A DNA stretch of 64,000 nt, taken from the NCBI RefSeq assembly GCF_024171695.1, contig NZ_JAMTCF010000002.1, positions 124,001-188,000 on the forward strand, read 5' to 3'. This document shows, in pieces, positions 1-8,315 of this stretch (its first letter is position 1; every line of letters starts with the position of its first letter). Made by a program: the position numbers and the translations under genes. The DNA comes from Actinosynnema pretiosum (lineage in GTDB: Bacteria > Actinomycetota > Actinomycetes > Mycobacteriales > Pseudonocardiaceae). The notes under the pieces are model-generated. The model was given only the letters and a program-made list of their open reading frames with translations. It ran no database searches and had not been told where the DNA came from.

Positions 1-626
<626 letters not shown>

Positions 627-722
627 GCCCTGTCCCAACGCGCGGGAACGCCCCTGGCTTCCACGAACGGGTGTGATCGAGGGCTCACGATGGGGTGAGC
701 CGGTGGCGGCGTTGACCTGGGT

Positions 723-1781
723 GTGGAGAGCGCGGCGGGAGTCCTGGACGTCGTCGTGATCGGGGCGGGTCAGGCGGGGTTGGCGAGCGCGCACGCGCTG
801 CGCCGCTCCGGGCTGGGCCACGTGGTGCTGGACGCCGAGGACGGCCCCGGCGGGGCGTGGCGGCACCGCTGGCCGACGCTGCGCATGGCCACCGTGCACG
901 GCATCCACGACCTGCCGGGGATGCCGTTCGACCCGCCGCCGCCGGACGTCCCGGCCCGCGAGGCGCTGCCCGCGTACTTCGCCGACTTCGAGCGCCGCAA
1001 CGGCGTCGAGGTGCTGCGGCCGGTCCGGGTGTCGGCGGTGCGCGACCGGGACGGGCTGCTGGTCGTGGAGACCGACCGGGGGGAGTGGGTCACCAGGGCG
1101 CTGATCAGCGCCACCGGGACGTGGACCCACCCGTTCTGGCCCCGCTACCCCGGTCAGGAGCTGTTCCGGGGGCGGCAGCTGCACAGCGCCGGGTACGCGG
1201 GGCCGGAGGAGTTCGCCGGGCAGCACGTGGTCGTGGTCGGTGGCGGGACCTCGGCCGTGCAGCAGCTGCTGGAGATCGCCGGGCACGCCACCACCACGTG
1301 GGTCACCCGGCGCGAGCCGGTGTTCCGGAGCGAGCCGTTCACGCCCGAGGTGGGGCGGGCGGCGGTGGCGCTGGTGGAGGAGCGGGTGCGCGCCGGGCTG
1401 CCGCCGCGCAGCGTCGTCAGCGTCACCGGGTTGGTGCTGAACGACGCCGTGCGGGCGGCGGTGGACAGCGGGGTGCTGCGCCGCGAGCCCGCGTTCGAGC
1501 GGATCACCGAGGACGGCGTGGTGTGGGCGGACGGGCGGTTCCAGCGGGCCGACGCGATCCTGTGGGCGACCGGTTACCGCGCGGCGCTGGACCACCTCGC
1601 CCCGCTGCGGCTGCGCGCGCCCGGCGGGGGCGTGCGGGTGGACGGGACCGAGGTCGTCGCGGACCCGCGCGTGCACCTGGTCGGGTACGGGCCGTCGGCC
1701 AGCACGGTCGGGGCGACCCGCGCGGGGCGGGTGGCGGTGAAGCGGATCAGGGAGCTGCTGGGGGAGCGGGTTCCGGCTTGA
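723..1781 (+). CDS. FAD/NAD(P)-binding monooxygenase of the CzcO/ArsO type
   Basis: A 352-residue protein with two Rossmann dinucleotide motifs: [10 protein letters not shown] at residues 12-21 (FAD) and [12 protein letters not shown] near residue 169 (NADPH). An LWATGYR motif lies near residue 280. This order matches flavin-containing or Baeyer-Villiger-like monooxygenases of the short form, which are often annotated as NAD(P)-binding domain proteins. A soluble cytoplasmic enzyme oxidising a small organic or inorganic substrate is expected; the substrate is unknown. The start is GTG; GTG at 721 is out of frame and no clear ribosome site precedes 723, so the N-terminus is uncertain by a few codons. 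It diverges from the luciferase-like gene. Confidence 0.87.
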   Translation: MESAAGVLDVVVIGAGQAGLASAHALRRSGLGHVVLDAEDGPGGAWRHRWPTLRMATVHGIHDLPGMPFDPPPPDVPAREALPAYFADFERRNGVEVLRPVRVSAVRDRDGLLVVETDRGEWVTRALISATGTWTHPFWPRYPGQELFRGRQLHSAGYAGPEEFAGQHVVVVGGGTSAVQQLLEIAGHATTTWVTRREPVFRSEPFTPEVGRAAVALVEERVRAGLPPRSVVSVTGLVLNDAVRAAVDSGVLRREPAFERITEDGVVWADGRFQRADAILWATGYRAALDHLAPLRLRAPGGGVRVDGTEVVADPRVHLVGYGPSASTVGATRAGRVAVKRIRELLGERVPA

Positions 1782-1926
1782 GGGGGCTGAGGCGGTCGTG
1801 GTGCGCGGCGGGGGTGCGGGCGGGGTGATCACGTCGGTGTGCGGCGCGCGTTCGCCTGCGGGGCGCACGGGGGTCGGGAACGCGGCGGCCGGGGGAGCGG
1901 GAGCCGGGGCGCGGGGTCGGAAACGC

Positions 1927-1962
1927 GAACGCCCGGTCGGGGAGGTCCCCGGCCGGGCGTTC
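1927..1962. terminator. Bidirectional hairpin terminator
   Basis: Two 17-nt arms (1927-1943 and 1946-1962) are complementary except for one G-U pair. They lie between the convergent monooxygenase gene (ends 1781) and the DedA gene (ends 1993). There is no U tract, as is common in high-GC actinomycetes. Confidence 0.8.
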
Positions 1963-1992
1963 GTCTGGTCGTCGTGCCCGCTGCGCGGGTCG

Positions 1993-2934
1993 CTAGCGGT
2001 CCATCGGGCGGAACTGCTGCGTGCGGTCCGCGTCCACGGTCCGGAACTGCTCCGTCGCGTCCTGGTGACCGGGGCCCTGGTGACCAGGCCCGTGGTGACC
2101 GGGACCGGCGTGGCCGGGACCGTGGTGTCCGGGGCCCGCCTGCGGGTGCCCGTGGTGCGGCTGACCTGGCCGCATCGGGACCCGCCCCGCCTGCACCGGA
2201 GCGGTCCGGTCCGAGGCTCCGGGCCCGGTGGTGCCCGGCCCGTCGAGGTCGGTCGGCTCGATGCGCGCGGTGCGCTCCGAGTCGCCCTCGTCCCCGCCCG
2301 GCTTGGCGTCGCCGCCCGCCGAGGCGTCCGCGCGCCGCTTGCGCAGCTTCCACACCACGAAGGCGACCAGGCCCACCAGGACCAGGACCACGACCACCTT
2401 CGACAGCACGCCCGCGTAGGTCTCCACCAGGTGCCACTGCTCACCCAGGAAGAAGCCCGCCAGGATCAGCACCGAGTTCCAGATCGCGCTGCCCGCCGTG
2501 GTGAGCAGCGCGAACTTGACCAGCGGCATCCGCTCCACCCCGGCCGGGATGGAGATCAGGCTCCGGAAGATCGGGATCATGCGCCCGAAGAACACCGTCG
2601 CCGAACCGTGCTTGATGAACCACTGCTCGGTCTTGTCCACGTCCGCGACGTCGACCAGCGGCATCTTCTCGACGATCCGGCGCACCCGCTCGCGCCCGAG
2701 AGCCGCGCCCACCCAGTAGAGCGCGAGCGCGCCCACCACCGATCCGATGGTCGTCCACAGGATCGCGGCGAACAGGCTCATCCCGCCCCGGCTGGCCGTG
2801 AAGCCAGCCAGCGGCAGGAACACCTCGCTCGGCAGCGGGGGGAACAGGTTCTCCAGCGCGATCGCCAAACCCGCACCGGGCGCACCCAGGGTCTCCATCA
2901 GACCGGTGGTCCAGTCGACGATCGAGTCGATCAC
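1993..2934 (-). CDS. DedA-family membrane protein with His-rich repetitive C-terminal tail
   Basis: A 313-residue integral membrane protein. Residues 1-200 have the DedA/SNARE-associated (VTT) architecture: an N-terminal helix, an [17 protein letters not shown] motif near residue 27, [16 protein letters not shown] near residue 120, and C-terminal membrane helices ending in a basic KLRKRR. Family members are membrane transporters or lipid scramblases, several of them acting on undecaprenyl phosphate. The last 110 residues are unusual for the family: a charged linker, then repeats of GPGH and HHGPGH ending in RPMDR. The GTG at 2934 is chosen because GGGGAG at 2941-2946 lies 6 nt upstream. It diverges from the CobW-type GTPase gene. 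Confidence 0.88.
   Translation of the reverse strand: MIDSIVDWTTGLMETLGAPGAGLAIALENLFPPLPSEVFLPLAGFTASRGGMSLFAAILWTTIGSVVGALALYWVGAALGRERVRRIVEKMPLVDVADVDKTEQWFIKHGSATVFFGRMIPIFRSLISIPAGVERMPLVKFALLTTAGSAIWNSVLILAGFFLGEQWHLVETYAGVLSKVVVVLVLVGLVAFVVWKLRKRRADASAGGDAKPGGDEGDSERTARIEPTDLDGPGTTGPGASDRTAPVQAGRVPMRPGQPHHGHPQAGPGHHGPGHAGPGHHGPGHQGPGHQDATEQFRTVDADRTQQFRPMDR
2063..2160 (-). repeat. In-frame minisatellite encoding GPGH-rich tail of DedA protein
   Basis: Imperfect repeats of about 15 bp built on a ggtgaccggg core. On the minus strand they encode the repeated GPGH(H/Q/A) peptide of the DedA tail. The unit length is a multiple of three, so copy-number change would preserve the frame. Confidence 0.7.
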
Positions 2935-3046
2935 TGACAACTCCCCGCACCTCCAATCAGGTGAAGGATATCCGGCGCGAAACGTGCATAACGCCCTAGG
3001 TGGGGCGAATCGACGCTGCGTAGCGGTCCGTGCACAATCCCTCCCC

Positions 3047-4015
3047 GTGAAGCGGACGCCGGTGCTCGTCGTCGCAGGGTTCCTCGGCGCGGGCAAGACC
3101 ACACTGCTCAACCACCTCCTGACCGGTGCGCGGGGCACCAGGGTCGGGGTCGTCGTGAACGACTTCGGCAGCATCGGGATCGACGCGATGGCCGTCGCGG
3201 GGCAGGTCGACTCGACGGTCTCCCTTGACGGAGGGTGCCTGTGCTGCGCGGTCGACGTGAGCGGGCTGGACGACATGCTGGGCAAGCTCGTCGGGCGCGT
3301 GGACGTGATCGTCGTGGAGGCCAGCGGGCTCGCCGAGCCGCAGAGCGTGGTGCGGATGGTGCTGGCGAGCGAGCAGCCGGGGATCGGGTACGGCGGCTTG
3401 GTGCTCGTGGTCGACGCGGCCGAGTTCCCGGACGAGCCGGACCTGCGGGTCGCGGACCTGGTGGTGCTGAACAAGGTCGACCGGGTGGGTGATCCGGACG
3501 CGCTGGTCGCCGCGCTGCGCGCGCGCAAGCCGGGCGTCGCGGTGGTCGCGGCCGAGCACGGGCGGGTCGACCCGGCGCTGCTGTTCGACCTGGCCCCGAG
3601 GCGGCGGCACGGGCAGCTGACCCTGGACGACCTGGCGGCGGAACTGGGCGAGGACGACCACGCGGATCACGCGCACCACGCGTGGTCGAGCGTGGAGCTC
3701 ACCGCGGAGCGACCGCTGAACCCGCTGCGCCTGATGGCGTTCCTGTCCGACCGCCCGGCGGGCCTGTACCGCGCGAAGGGGCACGTGTGGTTCGACGTGC
3801 CGGGGCACGGGCAGCGGTTCGAGGTGCAGGTGGTGGGGGACTACCTGCGGTTCGACCGCACCCCGTGGCCGGGGGGACCGCGCACCGAGCTGGTGCTGAT
3901 CGGGGTGGACCTGGACGCGGAGGCGATCACGGCGGACCTGCGCGCGTGCGAGGAGCCGGACCCGTCGTCGGTGAACCCGCAGTCGATGCTGGAGGTGCTG
4001 CGGTACCTGGTGTGA
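3047..4015 (+). CDS. CobW/COG0523-family GTPase (metal chaperone type)
   Basis: A 322-residue P-loop GTPase. It shows Walker A GFLGAGKTT near residue 9, the family CxCC metal site in GGCLCC near residue 63, an E-A-S-G-LAEP switch segment, and the NKVD guanine-specificity motif near residue 145. A CobW C-terminal domain follows. A short His-rich insert (DDHADHAHH) sits between the domains. COG0523 proteins deliver zinc, cobalt or iron to client enzymes; the CxCC and His cluster are the metal-binding features. The GTG start has no Shine-Dalgarno sequence, and a CACAAT hexamer at 3033-3038 lies close by, so a leaderless transcript is likely. No Zur box was recognised. Confidence 0.9.
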   Translation: MKRTPVLVVAGFLGAGKTTLLNHLLTGARGTRVGVVVNDFGSIGIDAMAVAGQVDSTVSLDGGCLCCAVDVSGLDDMLGKLVGRVDVIVVEASGLAEPQSVVRMVLASEQPGIGYGGLVLVVDAAEFPDEPDLRVADLVVLNKVDRVGDPDALVAALRARKPGVAVVAAEHGRVDPALLFDLAPRRRHGQLTLDDLAAELGEDDHADHAHHAWSSVELTAERPLNPLRLMAFLSDRPAGLYRAKGHVWFDVPGHGQRFEVQVVGDYLRFDRTPWPGGPRTELVLIGVDLDAEAITADLRACEEPDPSSVNPQSMLEVLRYLV

Positions 4016-4079
4016 CCTGCGGTGAGACTGAACCGCTACCGCGAAGTGGTGGGGTTTACCCCGTCCGAGGGGGGTAGAC

Positions 4080-4106
4080 TGAATCACAGAGATCGAAAGT
4101 GATTCA
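4080..4106. promoter_or_regulatory. Perfect 8-bp inverted repeat, probable operator of the XRE operon
   Basis: TGAATCAC at 4080-4087 and GTGATTCA at 4099-4106 are perfect inverted copies separated by 11 nt, giving half-site centres 19 bp apart. The left arm touches a TAGACT hexamer (4075-4080) that fits an actinobacterial -10 box. The right arm lies just before the ribosome site of the XRE gene, so a bound dimer would cover the transcription start. Self-repression by the XRE protein is inferred. Confidence 0.65.
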
Positions 4107-4122
4107 AGCCTGGGAGGCGGCA

Positions 4123-4458
4123 GTGGCGGAGGACGTCGGGACGCGGGTGAGAAGAGCGTGCGCGGATCTGGGGCTCAGCCAACGGGATCTCGCCGAGGAA
4201 ACGGGGATCTCGCAGCCGACCCTCTCGCGGATCATCTCCGGAGACCGCGTGGCCAAACTGCCCGAACTGGTCGCGATCGCGGGGGCTACCGGACGCACCG
4301 TCGCCCAACTCGCCGGAATCAGCTCGGTGGCGGATCGGGTCCAGCACGCGGCCCGGTCGACGAACGAGTCGGAGATGACGGCCATGCGCGAAGCCCTGCT
4401 GCATTTCCTCGAACTCGACGACTACCTGGAAGAACAGGCCATCCCGGCCGTGGATTGA
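4123..4458 (+). CDS. XRE-family helix-turn-helix regulator
   Basis: A small DNA-binding protein of 111 residues. An HTH_3 domain occupies about residues 5-60 and contains LGLSQRDLAEETGISQPTLS, typical of the Cro/C1 fold. The C-terminal 45 residues are acidic. GTG at 4123 is preferred over the in-frame GTG at 4099, because GGGAGG at 4112-4117 lies 5 nt upstream and the upstream stretch forms part of the palindrome at 4080-4106. It is the first gene of a tight three-gene operon with an ImmA/IrrE peptidase and a PIN protein. By analogy with the ImmR/ImmA pair, it is probably the repressor and the substrate of the next gene product; this is inference. Codon use is less GC-extreme than in the flanks. 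Confidence 0.88.
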   Translation: MAEDVGTRVRRACADLGLSQRDLAEETGISQPTLSRIISGDRVAKLPELVAIAGATGRTVAQLAGISSVADRVQHAARSTNESEMTAMREALLHFLELDDYLEEQAIPAVD

Positions 4459-4474
4459 GCCGAAAGCGGAGAAC

Positions 4475-5329
4475 GTGAGCGCTGAGAACGAGGGGCGTGA
4501 AGCCGCTGAGCGGTTCCGCCGTGAGCACCACTTGGGCGTGCAACCGCTGGGCGACCTCGTGGCGCTCATCGAGCAGACGGTGAAGGTCGACGTCGCCGTG
4601 CTCAAGGCCGAGCCGGATGAGCACGGCCTGATGATGCGCGATCCGAAGCACGGTTCCGTGTTCATCGGCGTGGCCAGCACGGAGAACCCGATGCGTCAAC
4701 GGAGCACGCTCGCGCACGAGCTGGGCCACGTGCTGTTCGAGGACTGGGAGTCCGCAGACGCTCCCGTCGAGCGGCAGTACGCCGAGGACCGGGCGGCGGC
4801 TTTCGCCCGACACCTGCTCGTGCCGCTCGACGGTCTGGTGGATTTCCTGGGCGAGCGGAGGCAGGTGGGGCTGCTCACCTTGTCCAACGTCGTTCAGCGG
4901 TTCCTCGTGTCGCCCGCGATCGCCGCGATCGCCCTGCGACAGGCCGGGCGGATCGACGAGGAGACCGAGCGGGAGTGGAAGGAGGGGGTCTACACCCCCC
5001 AGCTCGCCACCAGGTTCGGTTGGATGGACCAGTACCAGGCCTTGCAGGGCAAGTCCGCCGGGCAGCGCGCACCGCAGCGGTTGCTGGCCAGGGCGATCAA
5101 CGGGTACCTCGAGGGCGTGCTCTCCGCGAAGGCCATCGCCACCCTGCGGAAAGTGCCGGTCGCCACCGTCGAGGCTGATCTGCGCGAAGCGGGGATCGTC
5201 CCGGCCGATCACGTCGTGGAGTGGGCGGACGCCGCAGACCTTCCTGAGGTGGACGTCGACCTGACCGAGCTGGACGAGGTGCTCGGCAAACCCGAGGGGG
5301 AGGGCGAGGTGGGGCGGGAGCACGGGTGA
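4475..5329 (+). CDS. ImmA/IrrE-family zinc metallopeptidase
   Basis: A 284-residue protein with the zinc-peptidase signature HELGH at residues 81-85 and a downstream third-ligand motif beginning EDRAAAFARHLLVP at residue 104, as in ImmA and IrrE. The C-terminal half (about 170-284) is helical, with a segment resembling a small HTH (VLSAKAIATLRKVPVATVEA), and it ends in an acidic tail. ImmA-type enzymes cleave a partner XRE repressor when triggered. The XRE gene ends 16 bp upstream, and the PIN gene starts inside this gene's stop codon (GTGA). GTG at 4475 has GGAG 3 nt upstream. The natural trigger is unknown. Confidence 0.9.
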   Translation: MSAENEGREAAERFRREHHLGVQPLGDLVALIEQTVKVDVAVLKAEPDEHGLMMRDPKHGSVFIGVASTENPMRQRSTLAHELGHVLFEDWESADAPVERQYAEDRAAAFARHLLVPLDGLVDFLGERRQVGLLTLSNVVQRFLVSPAIAAIALRQAGRIDEETEREWKEGVYTPQLATRFGWMDQYQALQGKSAGQRAPQRLLARAINGYLEGVLSAKAIATLRKVPVATVEADLREAGIVPADHVVEWADAADLPEVDVDLTELDEVLGKPEGEGEVGREHG

Positions 5330-5940
5330 GCAGCCGACCGATCATCGACGCGGGACCGAGCCTGAACTTCCTGTCGATCAACAAGGAGCGCCTCCTCATC
5401 GGGGTTCTGGGAAAGCTGAGCACCCCCGAAACGGTGGAGGCGGAGGTGCTGCGCAAGGCCCACGCGGACCGGAGGTTCAAGGCGGTTACGGCAACGTGGG
5501 GGAAGCTCACCCGGAGCTGCATCCAAGTGCTCTCCGACGATCTGACCCCCGAACTCGCGGCCGTCATCAGCCGAATCGCCGAAATGCCCGCAGAGCAACG
5601 GCTCAAGACGCCGAAGGACCTCGGCGAACTCATGGTCGTCGCGCACGCTGTCGTCGCCGCTGAACGCGGTGACGTGGTGACCGTGCTCATCGACGACGGC
5701 GCGGGCGCGCGGCTTGCCGCAGCCGAGAAGCGACGCCTCGACCGGTCCAGGCGCGCCGGGCGACAGGTCGGCGGGATCAGCCTGGTGAGCACGCTCACCG
5801 TCCTGGAGGGCGCCGCGAAGACCGAGCACCTGCCTGATCGAGGGGCGATGCGCGAGACCTACCTCAGGCTCCGAGGCCTGGACGACGGGCTCCCGCCGAT
5901 CGAGCGCACCAGGCTGCTGGAGCCTGCTCTCTGGACCTGA
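5326..5940 (+). CDS. PIN-like domain protein, putative toxin or nuclease of the XRE/ImmA operon
   Basis: A 204-residue protein overlapping the peptidase gene by 4 bp. The acidic pattern of a PIN ribonuclease can be followed: IIDAGPSLNFL with Asp8, TVEAEVL with Glu38/Glu40, GELMVVAHA with Glu101, and LIDDGAGARLA with Asp123/Asp124. These four acidic positions would coordinate Mg or Mn in the active site. PIN proteins are usually 130-150 residues; this one has about 60 extra C-terminal residues. No separate small antitoxin gene is present, so the XRE/ImmA pair may provide control instead. RNase activity is inferred from family motifs only. Confidence 0.72.
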   Translation: MSSRPIIDAGPSLNFLSINKERLLIGVLGKLSTPETVEAEVLRKAHADRRFKAVTATWGKLTRSCIQVLSDDLTPELAAVISRIAEMPAEQRLKTPKDLGELMVVAHAVVAAERGDVVTVLIDDGAGARLAAAEKRRLDRSRRAGRQVGGISLVSTLTVLEGAAKTEHLPDRGAMRETYLRLRGLDDGLPPIERTRLLEPALWT

Positions 5941-5962
5941 TTCCCCGCCCACTCACGCGAGC

Positions 5963-5990
5963 GGGACCCCACGCCGCAGCGCGAGGTCCC
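5963..5990. terminator. Weak hairpin after the PIN gene
   Basis: GGGACC at 5963-5968 can pair with GGTCCC at 5985-5990 around a 16-nt loop. It lies between the PIN stop codon and the tRNA 3' end and may terminate either transcript. The short stem makes this tentative. Confidence 0.3.
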
Positions 5991-6002
5991 ACCAGCCCGT
6001 TG

Positions 6003-6075
6003 TGGGGTCGGAGAGATTCGAACTCTCACTGGACGGCACCTAAAGCCGTTGCCTCTGCCGTTGGGCTACGACCCC
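6003..6075 (-). tRNA. tRNA with UAG anticodon (Leu-type loop) but short variable arm
   Basis: The minus strand folds into a complete cloverleaf. The acceptor stem GGGGTCG/CGACCCC has all 7 pairs, the anticodon stem ACGGC/GCCGT is perfect, and the T-stem GAGAG/CTCTC carries the loop TTCGAAT. The anticodon loop is TTTAGGT, giving anticodon UAG (genome 6040-6042), which reads CUA leucine codons. The D arm has a 3-bp stem and a GGCAGA segment like leucine tRNAs, and the discriminator is A73. The variable region is only 5 nt (CCAGT), whereas tRNA-Leu normally has a long variable arm. CCA is not encoded. The 3' end faces the XRE/ImmA/PIN operon. The charged amino acid is therefore uncertain. Confidence 0.85.
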
Positions 6076-6261
6076 CGCCGCGTCACCCTATCGACCGCCC
6101 CGCCCACGCCCCCGACCAGCCCGCCCACCCGCCGCCACCCGGTCCGGACCGCGCCCGACCCCGCGCCCGGCCCCCGGCGGCGCTCCCGGCACCACCGGGT
6201 CGCTCCACGTCGCCGCCCCAGGTCAACTACGGTAACTGCCAGCAGCCCGCGAGGAGGAGAT

Positions 6262-6483
6262 GTGGCACGCGACCCCGACGCCATCCAGCGCGAGATCGAG
6301 CAAGCACGCGACGCGCTGGCGGCGACCCTGGACGAGCTCGGCACCAGGGCCAACCCCCAGCGCTTCGTGGAGGCGGGCAAGGCAGGCGTGCAGGCGAAGC
6401 TCGACGACCCCCGCGTCCGGTACGCGCTCATCGCGGTGGGCGCGGTGGTGGGCTTCGCCTTGCTGCGCAAGCTCTTCCGCTGA
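6262..6483 (+). CDS. DUF3618 domain-containing small membrane protein
   Basis: A 73-residue protein. Residues 5-35 carry the DUF3618 pattern of alternating acidic and basic residues (DAIQREIEQARDALAATLDE) and form an amphipathic helix. A single transmembrane helix follows near residues 53-68 (YALIAVGAVVGFALLRK), with a short basic end. Such proteins are common in actinomycetes, often next to membrane-stress genes, and have no established function. GTG at 6262 is supported by an AGGAGG site at 6252-6257. Confidence 0.85.
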   Translation: MARDPDAIQREIEQARDALAATLDELGTRANPQRFVEAGKAGVQAKLDDPRVRYALIAVGAVVGFALLRKLFR

Positions 6484-6533
6484 CCCGGACGATCTAGCCG
6501 GGGCAACCGCGACCGCCGTCGCCCCGCCCGGCC

Positions 6534-6571
6534 GGTGCTACTGCCCCTTGGCCACGAGGGGCAGTAGCACC
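6534..6571. terminator. 15-bp hairpin overlapping the 3' end of the TetR gene
   Basis: The arms 6534-6548 and 6557-6571 are perfectly complementary with an 8-nt loop. The hairpin contains the TetR stop codon and its last codons, so it terminates within the coding end. It serves the convergent DUF3618 and TetR genes. Confidence 0.8.
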
Positions 6572-7152
6572 TGCTCCACCACGCGCTCCACGAAGGCCTC
6601 GTCCAGCGGTTCGCCGGTGAGCATCAGGCGGTACGTCAGCGCCGCGCCCGCCAGCTCCACCGCCATCGCCCTCGGCGCCCCGTCGCGCAGCTCGCCGCGC
6701 CCGTGCGCCCGCTCCAGCACCTGCCGCAGCACCTCGCGCTGCGCGATCAGGAACGTCTCCCGGAACGCCACCGCCAGCTCCGGCTCGTGCGGCAGCTCGC
6801 CCACCAGCGCCTGCGCCGCCTTGCCGATCGGCCCGGACAGGAACGCCGCGAACGAGCGCAGCGACTCCCTCAGGTCCCCCTCCAGCGACCCGGTGTCCGG
6901 CTGCACCAGGTTCTGGCTCGCCAGCTGCGCGCAGGTGTCGATGACCAGGTCGAGCTTCGACTCCCAGCGCCGGTAGATCGTGGCCTTCCCGGCCCGCGCC
7001 CGCGCCGCCACGGCGTCCATCGTCAGCGCCCGGTAGCCGACCTCCGCCATGACCTCCAGCGCCGCTCGCCGCAGCGCCTCGTCGCGGCTGGCGTCCCTGG
7101 GTCTGCCCCGCTGCGGAGTCCGCGTCGCCCCGCTGTACACCGGTGTAGCCAT
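6538..7152 (-). CDS. TetR/AcrR-family transcriptional regulator
   Basis: A 204-residue regulator. The N-terminal HTH at about residues 20-65 (LTMDAVAARARAGKATIYRR) is the standard TetR domain. The C-terminal part is a helical ligand-binding and dimer domain similar to TetR_C families. It begins at ATG 7152 and is divergent from the lipoprotein esterase gene (start 7390), so control of its own promoter and of the esterase is plausible. The ligand is unknown. The coding end doubles as a terminator hairpin. Confidence 0.92.
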   Translation of the reverse strand: MATPVYSGATRTPQRGRPRDASRDEALRRAALEVMAEVGYRALTMDAVAARARAGKATIYRRWESKLDLVIDTCAQLASQNLVQPDTGSLEGDLRESLRSFAAFLSGPIGKAAQALVGELPHEPELAVAFRETFLIAQREVLRQVLERAHGRGELRDGAPRAMAVELAGAALTYRLMLTGEPLDEAFVERVVEQVLLPLVAKGQ

Positions 7153-7296
7153 CCCTGCTCCCGTCGCCTTTGGCCGGACATCCTAGGCGTGCCCAGCGGA
7201 GCGGAATCCCCAGATCACCCAGGTCGTGAGGGGTGCTCGGATCACGATTCGCGCCGTCACCCGGCTTATCGCTCCAGAGGCCCGGTGTTGAACTCC

Positions 7297-7320
7297 GCCC
7301 GAAGCGATTCCGGTTCGGCC
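7297..7320. promoter_or_regulatory. Candidate TetR operator in the divergent spacer
   Basis: GCCCGAA at 7297-7303 and TTCGGCC at 7314-7320 form 7-bp arms with one mismatch and a 10-nt spacer, between the divergent TetR and esterase genes. The size is typical for a TetR dimer. Assignment rests on position only. Confidence 0.35.
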
Positions 7321-7389
7321 GATCACCGGAAGCACCCCCTCCTGGTCCGTTCGGGGTTACCGCGCTGCCCGGTTCGGGGGCATCCTCGG

Positions 7390-8310
7390 GTGGTGCGCGT
7401 CCTCACCCTCCTGTTGATCTTCCTCCTCACCGCCTGCACGACCACCGCCCCGAGCAGACCCGCCGACCCGAGCGGGTCGCCGAGCGGAACGGGCGCCGGC
7501 CGGGTCGTCGACCTCGACCTCCCCTCCGCGGCGCTCGGCCGCGACGCCCAGGTCCGGCTGCTGCTCCCCGACGGCTGGGCCGACCAGCCCGACCGCCGCT
7601 GGCCGGTCCTCTACCTGCTCAGCGGCTGCTGCGGCTCCCACCTCGGCTGGACCTCGCCCGGCCAGGCCGACCGGCTCACCCGCGACCTCGACGTGATCGT
7701 CGCCATGCCCGAGGGCGGCCTCGCGGGCTTCTACACCGACTGGGCCGACGGCCCGGCCTGGGAGACCTTCCACCTGGTCGAGCTGCGCGCGGCACTGGAG
7801 CGCGACTACCGCGCGAGCGGCGACCGGGTCGTCGCCGGCTACTCCATGGGCGGCTTCGGCGCGCTCTCCTACACCGCCCGCCACCCCGGCTTCTTCCGCG
7901 CCGCCGCCTCGTTCAGCGGCGTCGTCCACACCACCGGCACCGAGGACTCGCGCGCCCTGGTCCGCCGCATCGTCACCCAGGCCGACCTCGACCCGGCCGC
8001 CCTCTGGCCCACCGACGCCGACTGGGCCGCGCACAACCCGCACGACCTCGCCGACGCCCTGCGCGACGTCCCGGTCTACCTGTCCTGCGGCGACGGCGCC
8101 CCCGGCCCGCTCGACCCACCGGGCAACGAGGTCGTCGACGCCCTCGAAGCCGAGCTGTGGGCCGAGAACCGCGCGACCGCCGCCAGGCTCACCGAGGCGG
8201 GCGCTCGGGTCACCACCGACCTGTACGGGGCGGGCACCCACACCTGGCCGTACTGGGACCGCGCGCTGGAGAACGCCCTCCCGCTGCTCACCGCCGCCCT
8301 TCCCGGCTGA
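7390..8310 (+). CDS. Lipoprotein esterase of the FrmB/antigen 85-like alpha/beta-hydrolase group
   Basis: A 306-residue secreted lipoprotein. The signal peptide VVRVLTLLLIFLLTAC contains lipobox LTAC with Cys16. The mature region shows the esterase-D/FrmB layout: PVLYLLSGCCGSHLGW near the oxyanion region, a nucleophile elbow GYSMGGFGALSY with Ser152, and a C-terminal GTHTWPYW supplying the catalytic His. These enzymes hydrolyse acyl esters or act as mycolyltransferase relatives; here it would be anchored on the outer face of the membrane. GTG at 7390 is favoured over GTG at 7393 by spacing from a G-rich stretch at 7376-7380. It ends 5 bp before the tRNA remnant. Confidence 0.87.
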   Translation: MVRVLTLLLIFLLTACTTTAPSRPADPSGSPSGTGAGRVVDLDLPSAALGRDAQVRLLLPDGWADQPDRRWPVLYLLSGCCGSHLGWTSPGQADRLTRDLDVIVAMPEGGLAGFYTDWADGPAWETFHLVELRAALERDYRASGDRVVAGYSMGGFGALSYTARHPGFFRAAASFSGVVHTTGTEDSRALVRRIVTQADLDPAALWPTDADWAAHNPHDLADALRDVPVYLSCGDGAPGPLDPPGNEVVDALEAELWAENRATAARLTEAGARVTTDLYGAGTHTWPYWDRALENALPLLTAALPG

Positions 8311-8315
8311 CGCCA

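Noticed and set aside
4099..4122. Start of the XRE protein at the upstream GTG (4099)
   Set aside because: That codon lies in the right arm of the palindrome and lacks a ribosome site; the GTG at 4123 has GGGAGG at proper spacing.
3998..6075. Search for a second attachment repeat that would make the XRE/ImmA/PIN operon a tRNA-integrated island
   Set aside because: No copy of the tRNA 3' end was found near 4000-4100 and no integrase gene is present. The tggggt match near 4049 is too short to count. Transfer remains possible but is unsupported by att sites.
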